Assembly (NCBI RefSeq): GCF_018861755.1
Contig: NZ_JAHLEF010000017.1
Span: 26,883-90,882 of the forward strand
DNA: 64,000 bases
Direction of reading: 5' to 3'
Source: Clostridium sp. CF012
GTDB lineage: Bacteria > Bacillota > Clostridia > Clostridiales > Clostridiaceae
In this document: piece after piece, positions 17,498-25,725 of the stretch
How the letters are laid out: each line of letters starts with the position of its first letter
How positions within the stretch are numbered: the first letter of the stretch is position 1
The notes under the pieces: generated by a model
The model's input: only the letters and a program-made list of their open reading frames with translations
Databases searched by the model: none
Told to the model about the DNA's origin: nothing
Position numbers and translations under genes: made by a program

Positions 17498-19039
17498 CTA
17501 TTTTATTATTTGAGGACCTGAAACTAACCAAAAATCAGACATAATATCATTTGCAATATTTTTAAATACCTCATCTAAATTAAATCCTGGGTCATCATAT
17601 CTATAGATACTGCCTGGCTCTGTTCCAATGCTTGTTCCAATAGACCTAATATGAGTCCCTAGGTTACTTGCATAACCTATAAGATAGCTTTTCACTCCAT
17701 TACCAGCATCGAAATTTTTAATTAAGCTGCCTACAGAAGTAACATATGATGGACTTTTTGTAATTACGTCACTTCCATTACCGGTAATGGCATAGTTAGT
17801 ATTTGGATTACTCCCCTTCTGGTCATCTTCATAAAGGAAATCAATATTTCCTTTATCTAAATAATACTTTGGATCTAATGTAGAAGCATTGAACTCCCAC
17901 CTGTAGGGATTCCAATACGACCCATTCTCATACCTATTCCAATTACCCTTTTTAGTTTCGTATGTTGTTTCTCCATCTACCAACAGAATCATATAATGAT
18001 GCACCTGATCTTCTACATTTATTGACATTCTTGTTCTAAAATCATTATGAAGATTATAGGCTTGTCTTAGGCCATCCCCAGTATTTGTACCACCTGCTGC
18101 TTTTGTTTTTTTTATGACCTCTACCAAATCATTTTTCTTATTTTCAAGATAGACATCGTATATAGGCTGTCTATCGCTAGGGTTCTTATTAGCAGTAGGA
18201 TTAGGATAATTTCCAGTTGTAGAAAATGGCACCAACGATATAAATACATTTTCTTCTTTTGAAAATCGTTGTATTATTCCCGCCTCAGGATTAGCTAAAG
18301 TTCCTGTTAATGCTTCTCTTACGTATCTTATTCTTGCATTAGTTGCTTCTGTGCTTGAATTACCAGCTCCAGCTGGAGTTTCATTCATACTACCAGATAC
18401 ATCCGTTACTATGGTTATATAAGCTATTTGATTTTTCCCTTTACCAGATGTTTGTCCATCATTACGATAAGCTAAGGCCACTGATGGAGATGCTTTTGTG
18501 CCTTTATCAACTACTTGTACTGCATTGGTAGATTCTACAGTGGATTCAAAAACTATCTTTTCTCTTGTTCTATTTCCTTCAGCATCTATTGCATAAGCAT
18601 AAATCTTATATTTCATTGCATTGTTGCTCTTAGCTGAGGCGTCTTTTTCAAAAAACACTTCATATTCAATATTATCCTGTACCCCTACTAAAACCCTTTC
18701 TTTATGCTTGCTCCCATTGTACTCCATTACAACTATTCGTTTTCTATCAGGAGATACCATGAAATAGTTCCAACCGGGATCCATGCTATTAGTACTTGAA
18801 ATAAAAGTTTGTGGCACAGCAAAAACTGCCTTAGAATATCTTACAATTTTAGTTGTCTCTTCTGTAACAATCCTTATAGAGGATTGAAGATCATACTCTT
18901 TTACTGTTAACTTGTGTGACTTCGTACCTAAAATAAGTAAATTTGCACTGATCATAATCACTAGACTGGTTATAGCTATAGTCAATATTAGTTCTACTAA
19001 TGTAAACCCCTTATTATACCTAAGATCCTTTCTAATCAT
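17498..19039 (-). CDS. Modular minor pilin with von Willebrand A domain
   Basis: Pilin-like protein of 513 residues (516 if counted from GTG 19048). The prepilin site is YNKG|FTLVELILTIAI with Glu5. A ~180-residue pilin body is followed by a vWA domain (numbering from GTG: about 205-510). The MIDAS metal site is complete: Asp216-Ser218-Ser220 in TDVSGSMN, Thr321/323 in GGTNTGDGL and Asp358 in LLVDGETT. vWA domains on pilins (S. sanguinis PilB, PilY1-like tips) bind host proteins; adhesion is inferred. ATG at 19039 fits AGGTGAG better than GTG 19048. Two tryptophan/tyrosine-rich loops (GNWNRYENGSYWN) lie between MIDAS parts and may form the binding face. It is followed 20 bases later by the lectin pilin. 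Confidence 0.88.
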   Translation of the reverse strand: MIRKDLRYNKGFTLVELILTIAITSLVIMISANLLILGTKSHKLTVKEYDLQSSIRIVTEETTKIVRYSKAVFAVPQTFISSTNSMDPGWNYFMVSPDRKRIVVMEYNGSKHKERVLVGVQDNIEYEVFFEKDASAKSNNAMKYKIYAYAIDAEGNRTREKIVFESTVESTNAVQVVDKGTKASPSVALAYRNDGQTSGKGKNQIAYITIVTDVSGSMNETPAGAGNSSTEATNARIRYVREALTGTLANPEAGIIQRFSKEENVFISLVPFSTTGNYPNPTANKNPSDRQPIYDVYLENKKNDLVEVIKKTKAAGGTNTGDGLRQAYNLHNDFRTRMSINVEDQVHHYMILLVDGETTYETKKGNWNRYENGSYWNPYRWEFNASTLDPKYYLDKGNIDFLYEDDQKGSNPNTNYAITGNGSDVITKSPSYVTSVGSLIKNFDAGNGVKSYLIGYASNLGTHIRSIGTSIGTEPGSIYRYDDPGFNLDEVFKNIANDIMSDFWLVSGPQIIK

Positions 19040-19058
19040 ATATCTCACCTCACATATC

Positions 19059-19535
19059 TTACTTAGCTATTTTTTCTCTTACTATTTGGTTGTTATTATC
19101 CTCATTTATTCTCATTGTAGATGGAACTTTTGTACTATTACCCTTTAACTGACCCACAGATGTAACTTTTATCCAGTTAATTTCATTCTCTTTTATTCTA
19201 TCTATGGTTACGGTAGCTGTTCCTTTTTCTACGCCCTTAATATCAATTATAATAGTATCTATTATAGGTTTATTATCCCTCTTTAGCTTAATGACAGCTG
19301 CCTCAATTTTCTTAGGATTGTAATCTGGATTCATTAATGCAGCATATGTTAAGTCAACACCGGCTAAGGCAATATAATAGGTTTGAATCCGCTCTTTTTG
19401 TTTGGTTGTCTCAAAAATGTTTTGCCTCACAATATACATAACAGAACTCATCAATATCATTAAGACTGTAAAAACCAATAGTACCCATACAAGTGCTGCA
19501 CCTTTCCTTTTTTTTAAAACACACCATTTTTTCAT
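19059..19535 (-). CDS. PilX-like minor pilin
   Basis: Pilus-associated protein of 158 residues. A basic leader (KKRKG) precedes a hydrophobic helix AALVWVLLVFTVLMILMSS, as in PilX/GspK-type minor pilins; mature position 5 is Trp rather than Glu, as expected for tip-initiating pseudopilins that lack Glu5. A short beta-rich body follows. ATG at 19535 sits 6 bases behind GAGGA; ATG 19541 touches that RBS. It is the first of three minor pilin genes in tandem, probably forming the tip complex with the vWA and lectin pilins. Confidence 0.75.
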   Translation of the reverse strand: MKKWCVLKKRKGAALVWVLLVFTVLMILMSSVMYIVRQNIFETTKQKERIQTYYIALAGVDLTYAALMNPDYNPKKIEAAVIKLKRDNKPIIDTIIIDIKGVEKGTATVTIDRIKENEINWIKVTSVGQLKGNSTKVPSTMRINEDNNNQIVREKIAK

Positions 19536-19815
19536 TGCCATTCCTCATTTCTTAAATGACTTATTTCTATACAGTTTAATAGGTTCTTATTTCACAACTA
19601 TAATTCTAAGTAATGCATACTTAATATCTTGAAAAAATATAGTCATATACCAATTAATTAAACTTTCTCCCAAAATACTACTATAAAAAATCCTAACATA
19701 AAGTTTTTTTCATTATTAAGATTTTGAATTTAAGTTTCATCCTAAGCAGTTCACTACTTTCACACTGAAATTTAAGTTTTAAAAATAAAAACTTTTCAAA
19801 CAAAAACTAGAATAT

Positions 19816-20093
19816 TTTAAATCTATAACCTCAACAGTATCTTCTAAACTGTAATTTTCATCGTTAACTTATATATCTTCAATAAATAACTTATTAATAC
19901 TACTTGAACTAATATTTAAAGCTACAGCCCTTCACTTTAATGCCTTTACTAATTTAGATTTTCCTTATTCCATATTCGGGATACAAATTACTAAACCTTT
20001 TGTCGTTATAATATTTTTGTTTGCTTCCTAGAACTATTTTTGTTTGTTCCGAGCCTTTGTCTAGGCTACAAATTTTGAGTTGAAAATGAGTAA
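19816..20093 (-). pseudogene. Decayed second copy of pilM
   Basis: Two stretches match pilM at the DNA level: 19816-19960 resembles 15113-15255 (AATCTATAA, CAGTATCTTCTA, TTCAATAAATAA...) and 19975-20093 resembles 15580-15710, including CCTAGAACTAT and the start region. About 330 bases of the middle are missing, the start ATG has become ATT, and stops are present. It lies between the PilX-like gene and pilA, so pilM was once duplicated inside this locus. Confidence 0.85.
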
Positions 20094-20134
20094 TTACATT
20101 TTTTCAATGATTTTTATTGGAATTTTCAGTATGA

Positions 20135-20183
20135 ATTTTCAGTTCTTGTTACTTTCTATAAGGTAGTAACAAGAACTGAAAAT
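20135..20183. repeat. Perfect 18-bp inverted repeat, strong hairpin
   Basis: Arms ATTTTCAGTTCTTGTTAC and GTAACAAGAACTGAAAAT with a 13-base loop; on the plus strand it is followed by TTTTATTTG. It may terminate transcription or be the end of a small element. The right arm recurs imperfectly at 20348-20374 (GTAACAAGAACTAGAAG then TTTTTATTTG). Confidence 0.85.
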
Positions 20184-20520
20184 TTTTATTTGATACTAGT
20201 GAAAATAGAATTTCTTCCATTTCAAAGAGGAAGCACCATGCATTTGCATGTTGCTTCACAGTTTGTTCACCACTTCCGGAGGGCTTTGTGAGGCCGAAGG
20301 GTTGAACTTGCTAAGTATAAACTTCCACAATTACCTCCCCTGAGGTGGTAACAAGAACTAGAAGTTTTTATTTGCTAGTATCAATTTCGACACAATTCGA
20401 GCTACCCCTAGGGGGCCTTGGCGTACCAACGGACCGCCTTGCTTTTATTTTTTGTTCAAAAAGCGGAGATTTTGTTTGTTACCTCCGTGGTCTTGCAAAT
20501 TACCTGTGGGAGTTAGCTTC
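20184..20520. other. GC-rich structured intergenic element after pilA
   Basis: No gene is seen. The segment is much richer in GC than its surroundings and full of short inverted repeats: GAAGCAAC-ATGCA / TGCAT-GGTGCTTC (minus strand), GTTCA-CC paired with GGTGAAC, CCCCTAGGGG, and several GGAGGTAA/TTACCTCC pairs. It begins immediately after the pilA stop. It could be a 3' structured RNA, a repeat element, or remains of a gene. Confidence 0.5.
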
Positions 20521-20943
20521 TTATGGTGTTATAACACCTGTCGTATCAACAATTGATGGTGCAGCACTAATCGCTCCACCTGAAATAGTCCAAGTTAGTA
20601 CTTTTGTACCTGTAGCAGGTATATTTGCAGAAAGTTTGAAAGCTGATCCAGATTCAATAAGAGTAGCTGGTACCGTCACAATTGCTCCAGTTGTAGCTAT
20701 TGTTGCTGTTGCTGTTGTGGTAATATCACCATTTGCAACACCTATTGCAACAGCGCGGTTTAAGGTTGTAAATGTAGCTTTGTCTGAAGAAATTTTTGCT
20801 TTGTCTGTGAAACCTGATAACCTAGGAACTGCTATTGCAGCTAAAATACCAATAATTGCAATAACCACAATAAGTTCGATTAGAGTAAACCCTTTCCTCT
20901 TATTTTTCTTCATTAAATCCAGTTTAACTAAATCCATTTTCAT
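20521..20943 (-). CDS. pilA: Major type IV pilin
   Basis: Prepilin of 140 residues. The class III leader ends KNKRKG|FTLIELIVVIAIIGILAAIAVPRL, with Glu at mature position 5 and the classic alpha1-N helix. The mature protein is ~122 residues, rich in Ala, Thr and Ile, and lacks cysteines, so it has no disulfide D-region. RBS AAGGGGGA lies 8 bases before ATG. It follows pilC on the same strand after 127 bases that contain AT-rich possible promoter sequence, so pilA may have its own strong transcript. The prepilin peptidase that must process it is not in this window. Confidence 0.95.
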   Translation of the reverse strand: MKMDLVKLDLMKKNKRKGFTLIELIVVIAIIGILAAIAVPRLSGFTDKAKISSDKATFTTLNRAVAIGVANGDITTTATATIATTGAIVTVPATLIESGSAFKLSANIPATGTKVLTWTISGGAISAAPSIVDTTGVITP

Positions 20944-21070
20944 TAATAATTCCCCCTTATAATCTAATATTTTAAATATATAATAATGAGTTAACTACAA
21001 AATATTAATATTGCTAATTTTTATAATTACCATGCACACATTTTATAGTTATATCATATTAACCAAACTA

Positions 21071-22279
21071 TTACTGAACTGTATTCATCATCTCAAACAT
21101 CGGCATCATCATAGCAATAACTATAAATCCAATTAAAACTCCCATTACTATAATCATAAGTGGCTCTATCATTGTAGTCATTCTTTTCAGAGATGCTTCT
21201 AATTCTTCATCATAAAAATTCGCAGTTTTATCCAATATATCATCTAGCGAACCTGACTCTTCCCCTATTTTTATCATGGAGTTTAGCATTACTGGAAATA
21301 GAGATTCATCTCCTATCGCTTCTCCTAAAGAGATGCCTTTTAATACTTTTTCCTTAATTTGTTCTAAGCTGTTTTCTGCTACTTTATTTCCAACTACTTT
21401 GCGTACTACTTCTAGGGCTTGTACCAAAGGTACACCACTAGCAAGTACTGTAGATAGTGTTCTAGTAAATCTAGATACTATTACTTTTTCTGTAGTATCT
21501 TTAATTATTGGTAATTTTAATTTTAATCCATCTAGTGATAGTCTACCTTCTGGAGTCTTAGCATAAGTTTTCATACCATAAACTGCTCCACCTATAACTA
21601 CAACTAGTATGTACCATTTAGTTCGTATAAATTTGCTTAACCCCATAACTATCCTGGTGGGTGCTGGTAGTGCTACCCCTGAGCCTTCAAACATTCCTGT
21701 GAAAGTAGGCATTATAAAGGTTAAAAGGAAAATCACCACTACCACTGATAAGCCTGCTAGTACCATAGGATACACCATAGCACTCTTAAGTTGGTTGTTT
21801 ATTTTATTTTCTTTTTCATAATGAGATGCCATTCTACTCATTATTATATCTAGATTACCACTGACTTCACCAGTGTTAACCATATTTATCAGTAAATTGG
21901 GAAACACATCATTATGCTTTCCAAGTGCTTCCGACAGAGAAATACCCTTTTGTACATCATCATGTGCTTCATTTAAGCACTTCTTCAATTTTTTATTTGC
22001 AGTTTGTTTTTTTAAAACATCTAATACATTGGAGATGTTAGCACCTGCATTTATCATGGTGTGAAACTGCCTACAGAAAATGTAAAGGTCCTTTGTTTTA
22101 ACCTTTACAAAAGATTCAAATACATCCTTCTGCCCACGTTCTAATGTTTCTTTAATTTCTATAGGATAATAATTATTATCCTCTATCATGGCCAATACTT
22201 CATTTTTACTACTAGCCTTAAATATTCCTTCTGATTTTTCACCTTGATGATTCATAACTTTATATTTAAATGTAGGCAC
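21071..22279 (-). CDS. pilC: PilC/GspF platform protein
   Basis: Polytopic inner-membrane platform of the pilus motor, 402 residues, usual length. Two homologous GspF domains: FCRQFHTMINAGANISNVLDVL (near 68) and VSRFTRTLSTVLASGVPLVQALEVV (near 268), each followed by GEESG/GEVSG motifs, with three membrane helices, the last being MIIVMGVLIGFIVIAMM. Starts with GTG (protein MPTFKYKV) behind GGGGGTGAG, 13 bases after pilB. Confidence 0.95.
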   Translation of the reverse strand: MPTFKYKVMNHQGEKSEGIFKASSKNEVLAMIEDNNYYPIEIKETLERGQKDVFESFVKVKTKDLYIFCRQFHTMINAGANISNVLDVLKKQTANKKLKKCLNEAHDDVQKGISLSEALGKHNDVFPNLLINMVNTGEVSGNLDIIMSRMASHYEKENKINNQLKSAMVYPMVLAGLSVVVVIFLLTFIMPTFTGMFEGSGVALPAPTRIVMGLSKFIRTKWYILVVVIGGAVYGMKTYAKTPEGRLSLDGLKLKLPIIKDTTEKVIVSRFTRTLSTVLASGVPLVQALEVVRKVVGNKVAENSLEQIKEKVLKGISLGEAIGDESLFPVMLNSMIKIGEESGSLDDILDKTANFYDEELEASLKRMTTMIEPLMIIVMGVLIGFIVIAMMMPMFEMMNTVQ

Positions 22280-22292
22280 TTACTCACCCCCG

Positions 22293-23981
22293 TTATTCTT
22301 TTAAAAACGCTATCTTAATCAGTTCTTGAACCGTTGTCATTCCTTTTAATACTAAATCAGTACAGGATGTTTTTAGCGTTTTCATTCCATTTTCTATGCA
22401 TATATCTCTTATTTCATCTACACTAGCATTACGCATGATGTATTCCCTGTGTTTACGAGTTACTTCCATTATTTCGTATACACCTATTCTTCCTGCATAT
22501 CCACTGTTGCTACAGTGGCCACAACCTTTACCCTTATGAAGCAATAGCTCTTCATTTGAGTGAATGCCTAGGATTTCTTTTTCAAAATCAGTTGCTATAT
22601 AAGTTTCATTGCACATTGGACATATTTTTTTTACTAGTCTTTGAGATATAATTCCTGCTATAGCACTAGCCACTAGGTAGGGTTGTATATCCATGTCTAT
22701 AAGCCTTACAATTGCTGAAGGTGCATCGTTGGTGTGAATTGTACTTAGTACTATATGCCCTGTTATAGATGCTCTGGTAGCTATTTCTGCTGTTTCATTG
22801 TCCCTTATCTCGCCTATCATAACCACATCAGGGTCTTGTCTTAAAATCGACCGGAGGCCCGATGCAAAAGTTAGTCCTGCTTTCACATTTACGCTTACTT
22901 GGTTTATTCCATCTACTACATACTCCACAGGGTCTTCTACTGTTATAATATTCTTACTGTTATCATTAAGTTCGCTTAATAAGGTATATAGTGTAGTGGA
23001 TTTTCCACTACCTGTAGGGCCTGTAACCAAAATTATTCCATATGGATTTTTAAGTATTTTTTCTACTTTTTCTAAATCATCTTCGTTCATACCTAGTTTT
23101 TCTTTACCTACTAAGAAATTTTCTCTATCTAGTACACGGATAACAATCTTTTCACCGTGAATTGTTGGCAAAGTGGATACACGCAAATCTACCCTCTTAT
23201 TATCTACATCTGTTAAAATTCTGCCATCCTGTGGAACTCTCTTTTCTGCAATATTTAATTCTGCAAGTATTTTTATACGGGTTATAAAAGCATTAAATAT
23301 ATCTTTATTGTATTTAGCTATTTCTTTTAGGGTACCATCTATTCTATATCTTATTTTTATGTGACTTTCAAAAGGTTCTATATGTATATCACTAGCCTTC
23401 AGCTTTATTGCATCACTTATAATAGAATCAACGAGTCTCACCGCTGGAGCGCTTTTTATATCATCTAATTGTGCTTTGTTTTCTTCCTTCTCTTCATTTG
23501 TTCCTTGGGCCTTTGATAAATCCTCAGCAGCTTTCTTCGCATTTTGACTAGCATAATACTTATCAATTGTATTTTTAATATCTTTTGTTGATGAAATATA
23601 TATTATAGCATCAAAAGCTGTAGATATTGTAACGTCGTCTATTGCAAATATATTTAGTGGATCAGACATGGCAACCTTTAGTTTATTGTCTTCCATACCA
23701 AAAGCAACTAAGTTATATTTTTTCGAAATGATTTCTGGTATTATTTGAACAACTTTTTGCTCAATATCTTCCCTATCTAAATGTACTCTTTTTATAGATA
23801 ATTGTTGCTCTAGAACTTCTAAAATATCTTCTTCGCTTAAAATACCATCTTCAATAAGAAGTTGTCCTATTCTTTTCCCAGTGCCTTTCTGTTTCATGAG
23901 CACTTTCCTAAGTTGTTCTAGATCTATCTTTCTAGATTCGACTAATAAATCTCCTAATCTCTTTTTTGCCATATTCTTCAT
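22293..23981 (-). CDS. pilB: PilB/GspE extension ATPase
   Basis: Hexameric cytoplasmic ATPase driving pilus extension, 562 residues. The N-terminal MshEN-type domain (about 1-150, KRLGDLLVESRKID, GQLLIEDGILSEEDIL) is of the kind that binds cyclic di-GMP in MshE/PilB relatives. The motor domain shows Walker A GPTGSGKST near residue 323, Asp box, Walker B region RQDPDVVMIGEIRD, His box TIHTNDAPSA, and a tetracysteine zinc site (CPMC ... CGHC). RBS AGGGGC precedes ATG. First gene of the operon. No PilT retraction ATPase is present here. Cyclic di-GMP control is plausible but the binding residues need an alignment. Confidence 0.95.
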   Translation of the reverse strand: MKNMAKKRLGDLLVESRKIDLEQLRKVLMKQKGTGKRIGQLLIEDGILSEEDILEVLEQQLSIKRVHLDREDIEQKVVQIIPEIISKKYNLVAFGMEDNKLKVAMSDPLNIFAIDDVTISTAFDAIIYISSTKDIKNTIDKYYASQNAKKAAEDLSKAQGTNEEKEENKAQLDDIKSAPAVRLVDSIISDAIKLKASDIHIEPFESHIKIRYRIDGTLKEIAKYNKDIFNAFITRIKILAELNIAEKRVPQDGRILTDVDNKRVDLRVSTLPTIHGEKIVIRVLDRENFLVGKEKLGMNEDDLEKVEKILKNPYGIILVTGPTGSGKSTTLYTLLSELNDNSKNIITVEDPVEYVVDGINQVSVNVKAGLTFASGLRSILRQDPDVVMIGEIRDNETAEIATRASITGHIVLSTIHTNDAPSAIVRLIDMDIQPYLVASAIAGIISQRLVKKICPMCNETYIATDFEKEILGIHSNEELLLHKGKGCGHCSNSGYAGRIGVYEIMEVTRKHREYIMRNASVDEIRDICIENGMKTLKTSCTDLVLKGMTTVQELIKIAFLKE

Positions 23982-24491
23982 TGGCTATGCCCCTTTATTA
24001 AGAATTCATTTGACATATTTCTATAATAACAAATTTATACTATTCTACCTCTTTTTCTATAATTAATTAATATAATTGTAATACGATAAACAAGTTATTA
24101 CAATATTTTTTCACTTTTTATAGTAAATTTTACATTTTTTTATATTTTTTCCTCCACCCCTAATTCCATTTATTTTCTTTAATTTCACTCATTTTTTAAT
24201 TAAATTCACAATTTCTAAAGCATGTTTTCCATTGAGAATTGTTGTTTATATCTTACCCTACAACTTACTTATTTTCAATGCTTCATATGCATTCCATTAT
24301 TACCCAATAATTTTTCTCACAATATTTTTCCCAGCTTTCGGCCCTGCCACCCGTAATTATATTGCCCTCTCTTATAGCATAATTTCAGTTACGGACTTCC
24401 CATGTTTTAATGCCTATGTTTCTTTTCTTAGAGTATTTGTTTAGTTATTTCCTGTCCATATTGGTAGAGGAAGGTAACCCCCAAATTTTTA
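23982..24491 (-). other. Long pilB leader with a possible structured RNA
   Basis: 510 bases without a gene. Bases 24320-24410, read on the minus strand, are less AT-rich than the rest and hold CCGTAA...TTACGG as a 6-bp pairing and a GGGCCGAAAGCTGGG segment with a GNRA-like loop. That placement suits a leader RNA for the pilus operon, but the consensus cores of cyclic di-GMP class I and II riboswitches were not found, and no known class is claimed. Confidence 0.35.
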
Positions 24492-24818
24492 TTATTTTAA
24501 TTCGCAATTTTCTTCAACAGTCATTATTAGTTTCTTTAGATTTTCTACAGATTCCTTTAGAATTAAAAAATAGTAATTTTCTATTCCCTTTCTCATTACT
24601 TCCACTATGCCAGCTTGTTTCAAGATTTTAAGATGGTGGGAAACTGCCGGTCTTGATAATTCAATTTTTTCTGTTATAGCATTTACATTTAAACCTTCAG
24701 GTGTTTCAGACAAAATGATAACTATTTCTTGTCTCTTTTCATCAGATAAGACTGAAAACAATGGAATGCATTCTTTAAATATGGTCATTATTTTTAATTT
24801 TCTTTCTTTATTAGACAT
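24492..24818 (-). CDS. ArsR-family transcriptional repressor
   Basis: Winged-helix repressor of 108 residues. HTH region LNVNAITEKIELSRPAVSHHLKILKQAGIVEVMRKG is typical of ArsR/SmtB proteins (VSHHLKxL recognition helix). The metal-binding ELCVCDL motif is absent and the two Cys residues (in KECIPL and ENCELK) lie near the ends, so it may sense something other than metals. It follows the SDR-like gene by 21 bases with GGAGGTCC, so the two form one operon, probably autoregulated through the inverted repeat at 25534. Confidence 0.9.
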   Translation of the reverse strand: MSNKERKLKIMTIFKECIPLFSVLSDEKRQEIVIILSETPEGLNVNAITEKIELSRPAVSHHLKILKQAGIVEVMRKGIENYYFLILKESVENLKKLIMTVEENCELK

Positions 24819-24839
24819 TTTATTAATAGGACCTCCTTT

Positions 24840-25508
24840 CTAACCTTCAGCTGCTAATTTATATATATCTTCTGGTTCATGTACACAATTGCCCTTATTA
24901 TTATTTAATGAAGCTTTATACATTGCTTCAGCCAAAGCTGTTGTTTTTGTAGGTTTGTATTTTTTAAGCTTACCAATAAAAACAAAGGGTAGCACTTTGC
25001 ATAACGCTAGTGTAACTCTTTCACCTAACCTAAAGTCTTTTCTATCTCCCATAAGAATTGATGGCCTAAATATGTGAAGGGAATCCAAGTTCATATCTTT
25101 TAACCTTCTTTCTAATGTCCCTTTTACGCTGTTATAAAAAATTTTAGACTTTTCATTAGAGCCAAATGCAGAAATAACAAAGAACCTACCTTTTCCTGAT
25201 CCTTTTGTAATTTGAGCACTTGTAATTGGATATTCTAAATCCACCTTTTTAAAATTCTCTTTTGTTTTTGCTATTTTAATCGTTGTGCCAAGACAGCAAA
25301 ACACACTATCCACATCAAAGAGTAAACGATATTTTTCCAAGCTATTAAAATCTACTATTTCTTGATGAATTTTTTCACTTTCTATATTTAATTTTTTTCG
25401 TACTAATAGTGTAACTTCATTATATTCTGATGAATCTATAAGCATCTTAGTTAAATCCTGTCCCACCAGGCCACTAGCTCCAAGTACTAACGCACTTTTA
25501 TTTCCCAC
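24840..25508 (-). CDS. NAD(P)-binding SDR-like oxidoreductase
   Basis: Atypical short-chain dehydrogenase/NmrA-type protein of 222 residues. The Rossmann motif is GASGLVGQDL near the N-terminus, followed by VTLLVRKKL, VFCCLGTTIKIA and FFVISAFGSN, the pattern of HTATIP2/TIP30-like and YtfG-like proteins; ISAFG-SNEKSKIFYNSVKG-LE takes the place of the catalytic Tyr-Lys region. Start GTG at 25508 is preferred because AGGAAGTGG precedes it; the longer frame from 25550 would begin inside the inverted repeat. Co-transcribed with the ArsR gene. Substrate unknown. Confidence 0.82.
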   Translation of the reverse strand: MGNKSALVLGASGLVGQDLTKMLIDSSEYNEVTLLVRKKLNIESEKIHQEIVDFNSLEKYRLLFDVDSVFCCLGTTIKIAKTKENFKKVDLEYPITSAQITKGSGKGRFFVISAFGSNEKSKIFYNSVKGTLERRLKDMNLDSLHIFRPSILMGDRKDFRLGERVTLALCKVLPFVFIGKLKKYKPTKTTALAEAMYKASLNNNKGNCVHEPEDIYKLAAEG

Positions 25509-25533
25509 TTTATGCCACTTCCTTTCTATATTT

Positions 25534-25553
25534 AGTGTGTTAACTTGCACACT
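25534..25553 (-). promoter_or_regulatory. Inverted repeat, probable ArsR operator
   Basis: AGTGTG, 8 bases, CACACT, located 26 bases before the GTG start of the SDR-ArsR operon. Confidence 0.55.
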
Positions 25554-25725
25554 GATAAATTATTTTAATAATCTTCACTACATGTTTATTGGTTTAATCT
25601 TATAACCCAATAGTATATAAATAACAGTTGATTGTCAATAACCATTATTTGTAATTTCAAAGTACTTTATTGTTCTAGTGGAAACCAAAGATTATGAGTG
25701 CAATGTTATAAGTTTACTGCTACCC

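Noticed and set aside
17478..17531. N-terminal extension of the lectin pilin
   Set aside because: No RBS, overlaps the preceding gene, and puts 23 residues before the prepilin cleavage site; ATG 17477 has AAGGTGAG.
20240..20310. Cyclic di-GMP class I riboswitch after pilA
   Set aside because: A CACAAAGCC-like stretch is present on the minus strand, but the rest of the core is missing and the place is downstream of the gene.
24320..24410. Guanidine or cobalamin riboswitch before pilB
   Set aside because: Short similarities only (ACGGG, AAAGC); key conserved blocks are absent.
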